Below, one piece after another: positions 11,523 through 13,712 of a stretch of DNA of 13,712 nucleotides (position 1 is its first letter; every line of letters begins with the position of its first letter). Under the pieces are notes generated by a model. It was not told the DNA's origin. It did not search any database and saw nothing but the letters and a program-made list of their open reading frames with translations. A program made the translations under genes and the position numbers. The DNA is from Oscillospiraceae bacterium. GTDB taxonomy: Bacteria; Bacillota; Clostridia; Oscillospirales; Oscillospiraceae. The DNA is taken from positions 1 to 13,712 of the forward strand of contig JAFXBH010000014.1 in assembly GCA_017521875.1 (NCBI GenBank), in the 5' to 3' direction.

Positions 11523-13508
11523 TTAAAACAGAACACACGCTGTGTAGGTAATAGTCCTATCGCCGTGGTGATAGGGGATACCGGCATCCCGGCAGACCTG
11601 GGTCACAAAAAGACCATAACCTTCCATACCGGAAACTGCCTTATCCGGAAAACGGCAAGGTTCTGGATAGGCGCACTGCTTACAGATTCTGCAGCCACCT
11701 GCGCCCAAACACAGCGCATCCGGATGCACTTTCCGGATTGCTTCCGCGAGGGCATAAAAGTTTTTCATGTGCCGCTGCTCTGTCTCACGGTAACATTTGG
11801 AGTCCACTGCTTTTTGCAGATGACCTACGGTTTGCAAAAGGATCCCCCGTTTGTATTGTCGCATCTGCTGCTGGCATTTTTCCACAGACCCAATTGCGGG
11901 AGGGCAGGTCCAGTTTTTGTTGTACGCGCCGCACTTATCCTCTACGCACATGGCGCGTACATCCTTCCGGGCAACCAGTGTCTGCGGGTCAAGCGGCACT
12001 GCCACCTCAAACCCCATCGTTTTCGCTTTTTCGGCCCATCGAGCCAAAACATCTTCTTCCCGGAACAGCATCGCCTTGGCAAAGGTCTTCGGGAACAATG
12101 ACAGACTTGCCAGTTCCAAAGATTCTGTTTTTTCGGTCAGCTTCTGTGTAAAAGGAAGCAGCACAGGAGATAGCGCCAGCATTTTTGCGCCGCTGAGTGC
12201 CGCGTTTCCTACAGTTTCGATCTTTTGCAGAAGCATCTCCGGCAACAGGCCGATGCGGCAGGCATTTTCCGGATTTAAGAAGCTACCGAACGCACCGGCA
12301 AGCCGCACTTTTTGAATTTCTTCGATTTCTATGCCCAATTGTTTGGCAAGCAATGCGATACCCGCATAGATCGCGCCCTTGGCCAGCTGTACCTGGCGAA
12401 TATCCTCTTGGGTCAGGTAAACCCCTTCCGTCAGTGGGAAAACATGGTCGTCGGTCAATATCCTGCCCCGTTTATTAATCAGTCCCAGTTGGAGACCTGC
12501 GGCAACCGCGTCCACCAGGCCGGAGCCGCAAATGCCCTTGGCTTTTCCATCTCCGATCACAGAACACAGGATTTTTCCGTCTTCCGTCCAAACATGATCA
12601 ATCGCACCTGGCACTGCCCGCATACCAAATTGGATGTTTGCCCCCTCAAGAGCAGGTCCGGCAGCGGTGGCGCAGGCGAGCATACCATTTCGGTTCCCTA
12701 AGACCATTTCGCCGTTTGTGCCGATATCCACCAGCAAGGTCAGTGCGTCATCTTCATAAAGCTTGGTAGCCAGCAGGCAGCCTACGGTATCCGCGCCAAT
12801 AAAGCCCGCAATGTCCGGCACGATCAGCAACTGTGCCGCCGGGCAGATTGGCAAAATCTCTTTGCACGAAACGGCCTTTGCCTCTGTCAAGGCAGGCGCA
12901 AAGGGAACCTCAGACAAATTATCCGGACAGATACCCAAAAACAATTGTTGCATAGCAGGGTTTCCCACAACGGAAACTACATCAACCTTTTGGGGAGAAA
13001 TACCGGCATCGTCACAGACCATTTGGATCAAATCGGTCATTGCGTGTCTGATCAGCTGCGTCAAAAGCGCAAGATTTCCCTGCACAGCCTGCTGAATCCG
13101 GGTGATCACATCGGCGCCATAAGCAACCTGCGGATTCAGCATACTGCTTTGAGCCAGTTCTCTGCCGGTCTTTCCATCCAGCAAGACGCAAACCACAGAG
13201 GTCGTACCAATATCAAAAGCCAAAAGATAGCCATCTCCAAGAGGATCAACGCCTTGTTCCGCGCAAAAACGCTCCTGTGAAATACGAATCTCCGCCTGGG
13301 GAAGCACCACTGTCATATCCCGGTCAACCACCGTTTTGCAGGCAAGCACTTCCGTGCCGTTTACCAGCAGTGTGCACTTGCCGCATGTGCCATTCCCTCC
13401 GCAGGGGGCATCCGGATAGATTCCATTTTCCTTCAGCACATCCAGCAGATTTGTTCCTGCGGCCGCAGAAAGCTTTTTGTTGTTTTCAGGCAACGTGATG
13501 ATTGGCAC
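11523..13508 (-). CDS. Fusion of a RACo-like [2Fe-2S]/ASKHA ATPase (DUF4445) with DUF2284
   Basis: RACo-type proteins use ATP and a ferredoxin domain to reduce Co(II) corrinoid proteins to active Co(I), e.g. for methyltransferases in acetogens. This 661-residue protein has a plant-type [2Fe-2S] domain (1-~85) with C36-x5-C42-x2-C45-x11-C57. An ASKHA ATPase follows at ~95-470: AFDIGTTSV (97-105), LLVDIGTNGEM (259-269), GICGSGLVD (325-333) and LAGAFGSFLNPENACRIGLLP (403-423). A C-terminal DUF2284 domain (~482-661) has C521, C526, C535, C545, the cluster C606-x2-C609-x2-C612-x5-C618 and the ending ITYTACVLF. The linker and middle domains of Carboxydothermus RACo are missing. The GTG at 13508 has AAGGGAGG 7 nt upstream; a longer frame to 13592 is rejected. 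The fusion's partner is unknown; no corrinoid protein or methyltransferase is in view. Confidence 0.88.
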   Translation of the reverse strand: MPIITLPENNKKLSAAAGTNLLDVLKENGIYPDAPCGGNGTCGKCTLLVNGTEVLACKTVVDRDMTVVLPQAEIRISQERFCAEQGVDPLGDGYLLAFDIGTTSVVCVLLDGKTGRELAQSSMLNPQVAYGADVITRIQQAVQGNLALLTQLIRHAMTDLIQMVCDDAGISPQKVDVVSVVGNPAMQQLFLGICPDNLSEVPFAPALTEAKAVSCKEILPICPAAQLLIVPDIAGFIGADTVGCLLATKLYEDDALTLLVDIGTNGEMVLGNRNGMLACATAAGPALEGANIQFGMRAVPGAIDHVWTEDGKILCSVIGDGKAKGICGSGLVDAVAAGLQLGLINKRGRILTDDHVFPLTEGVYLTQEDIRQVQLAKGAIYAGIALLAKQLGIEIEEIQKVRLAGAFGSFLNPENACRIGLLPEMLLQKIETVGNAALSGAKMLALSPVLLPFTQKLTEKTESLELASLSLFPKTFAKAMLFREEDVLARWAEKAKTMGFEVAVPLDPQTLVARKDVRAMCVEDKCGAYNKNWTCPPAIGSVEKCQQQMRQYKRGILLQTVGHLQKAVDSKCYRETEQRHMKNFYALAEAIRKVHPDALCLGAGGCRICKQCAYPEPCRFPDKAVSGMEGYGLFVTQVCRDAGIPYHHGDRTITYTACVLF

Positions 13509-13538
13509 AGCGATACCTCCCTTCCTGATTCTGCTACA

Positions 13539-13567
13539 ATGATATACGAAAAAACTGCTTTTTGCAA
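13539..13567 (-). promoter_or_regulatory. Promoter of the RACo-DUF2284 gene
   Basis: On the minus strand TTGCAA (13562-13567), a 17-nt spacer and TATCAT (13539-13544) lie 31 nt upstream of the GTG at 13508. The -35 falls within the perfect palindrome GCAATTGC (13564-13571), a possible regulator site. Confidence 0.65.
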
Positions 13568-13580
13568 TTGCTATTGTACA

Positions 13581-13609
13581 TTGACATTCCATAGATAACC
13601 GATTATACT
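13581..13609 (+). promoter_or_regulatory. Promoter of the divergent TetR-type gene
   Basis: A perfect TTGACA (13581-13586), a 17-nt spacer and TATACT (13604-13609) form one of the best promoters in the window, 37 nt upstream of the ATG. GAAC/GTTC (13620-13623 with 13626-13629), between the -10 and the ribosome site, is a possible operator. Confidence 0.82.
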
Positions 13610-13645
13610 ACATTTATATGAACACGTTCGCAAAAAGGAGGCACT

Positions 13646-13712
13646 ATGCCAAAGATCATCGAGAACTTAAAAGACCGCCTGATCGCCGAAGCAGAAAAAC
13701 AGATTGAGGAAT
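13646..13712 (+). CDS. TetR/AcrR-type regulator (partial, first 22 codons)
   Basis: Only the first 22 residues are in view: MPKIIENLKDRLIAEAEKQI and two Glu. This opening helix, with the pattern IxxNLxxRLxxEAxxQ, is typical of clostridial TetR-family regulators before the helix-turn-helix. AGGAGG lies 4 nt upstream of the ATG. It is divergently placed to the RACo-DUF2284 gene with 137 nt between the two starts, so it is a likely regulator of that gene and of itself. The call rests on a short stretch and needs the sequence beyond the edge. Confidence 0.6.
   Translation, partial: MPKIIENLKDRLIAEAEKQIEE

Noticed and set aside
13509..13592. N-terminal extension of the RACo fusion to 13592
   Set aside because: It would start upstream of the likely promoter, whereas GTG 13508 has a well-spaced AAGGGAGG and fits the normal start of the [2Fe-2S] domain.

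Overview
The window looks like chromosomal DNA from a Gram-positive anaerobe of the class Clostridia, probably of the Oscillospiraceae/Ruminococcaceae type. Supporting signs are strong AGGAGG ribosome binding sites, TTGaca-17-TATAAT promoters, short GC-rich hairpin terminators, an SLH-domain surface protein, a YerB-type lipoprotein, nickel-pincer cofactor genes and a RACo-like corrinoid activator. This placement is inference from gene content and style; no rRNA or other marker gene is present. Genes are on both strands, and convergent pairs usually share a bidirectional terminator.

Left part (1-5025). A leftward lar operon runs off the left edge: larE (sulfur insertion) overlaps larB (carboxylation of the nicotinate precursor) by ATGA, so the window holds part of a pathway for the nickel-pincer nucleotide cofactor. 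Rightward follow a DUF3048 (YerB-like) lipoprotein with a Thr/Pro-rich linker, and a UMF1/Atg22-type MFS transporter. A leftward secreted SLH/cadherin-like surface protein converges on the transporter at a shared terminator.

Middle (5096-10074). Leftward: a GNAT acetyltransferase followed by a hotdog acyl-CoA thioesterase. Divergent from them, a YwlG/DUF436 gene and a second GNAT form a rightward operon. Next is a classical B6 salvage pair: a leftward pyridoxal/pyridoxamine kinase and a divergent MocR/PdxR-type regulator. The regulator seems to have lost the last fifth or so of its aminotransferase-fold domain. A rightward HD-domain phosphohydrolase with its own promoter ends this part.

Right part (10075-13712). 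Two small leftward genes, visibly more AT-rich than their surroundings, look like orphan immunity-type proteins: one zinc-knuckle protein and one WapI/DUF-type protein. Upstream of them lies about 520 bp without a convincing gene. It holds their promoter, two different palindromic intergenic repeats of the kind scattered through clostridial genomes, a degraded stub resembling the start of a low-molecular-weight tyrosine phosphatase, and a strong terminator. The last complete gene encodes a compact [2Fe-2S]-ASKHA ATPase (RACo/DUF4445) fused to a cysteine-rich DUF2284 domain. It is divergent from a regulator gene, probably TetR type, cut by the right edge.

The most unusual items are the RACo-DUF2284 fusion, the truncated PdxR-like regulator with its dyad operator, the three-cysteine LarE and the immunity-like pair beside repeat-rich DNA. 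Nothing here is demonstrably a new defence or mobile system.
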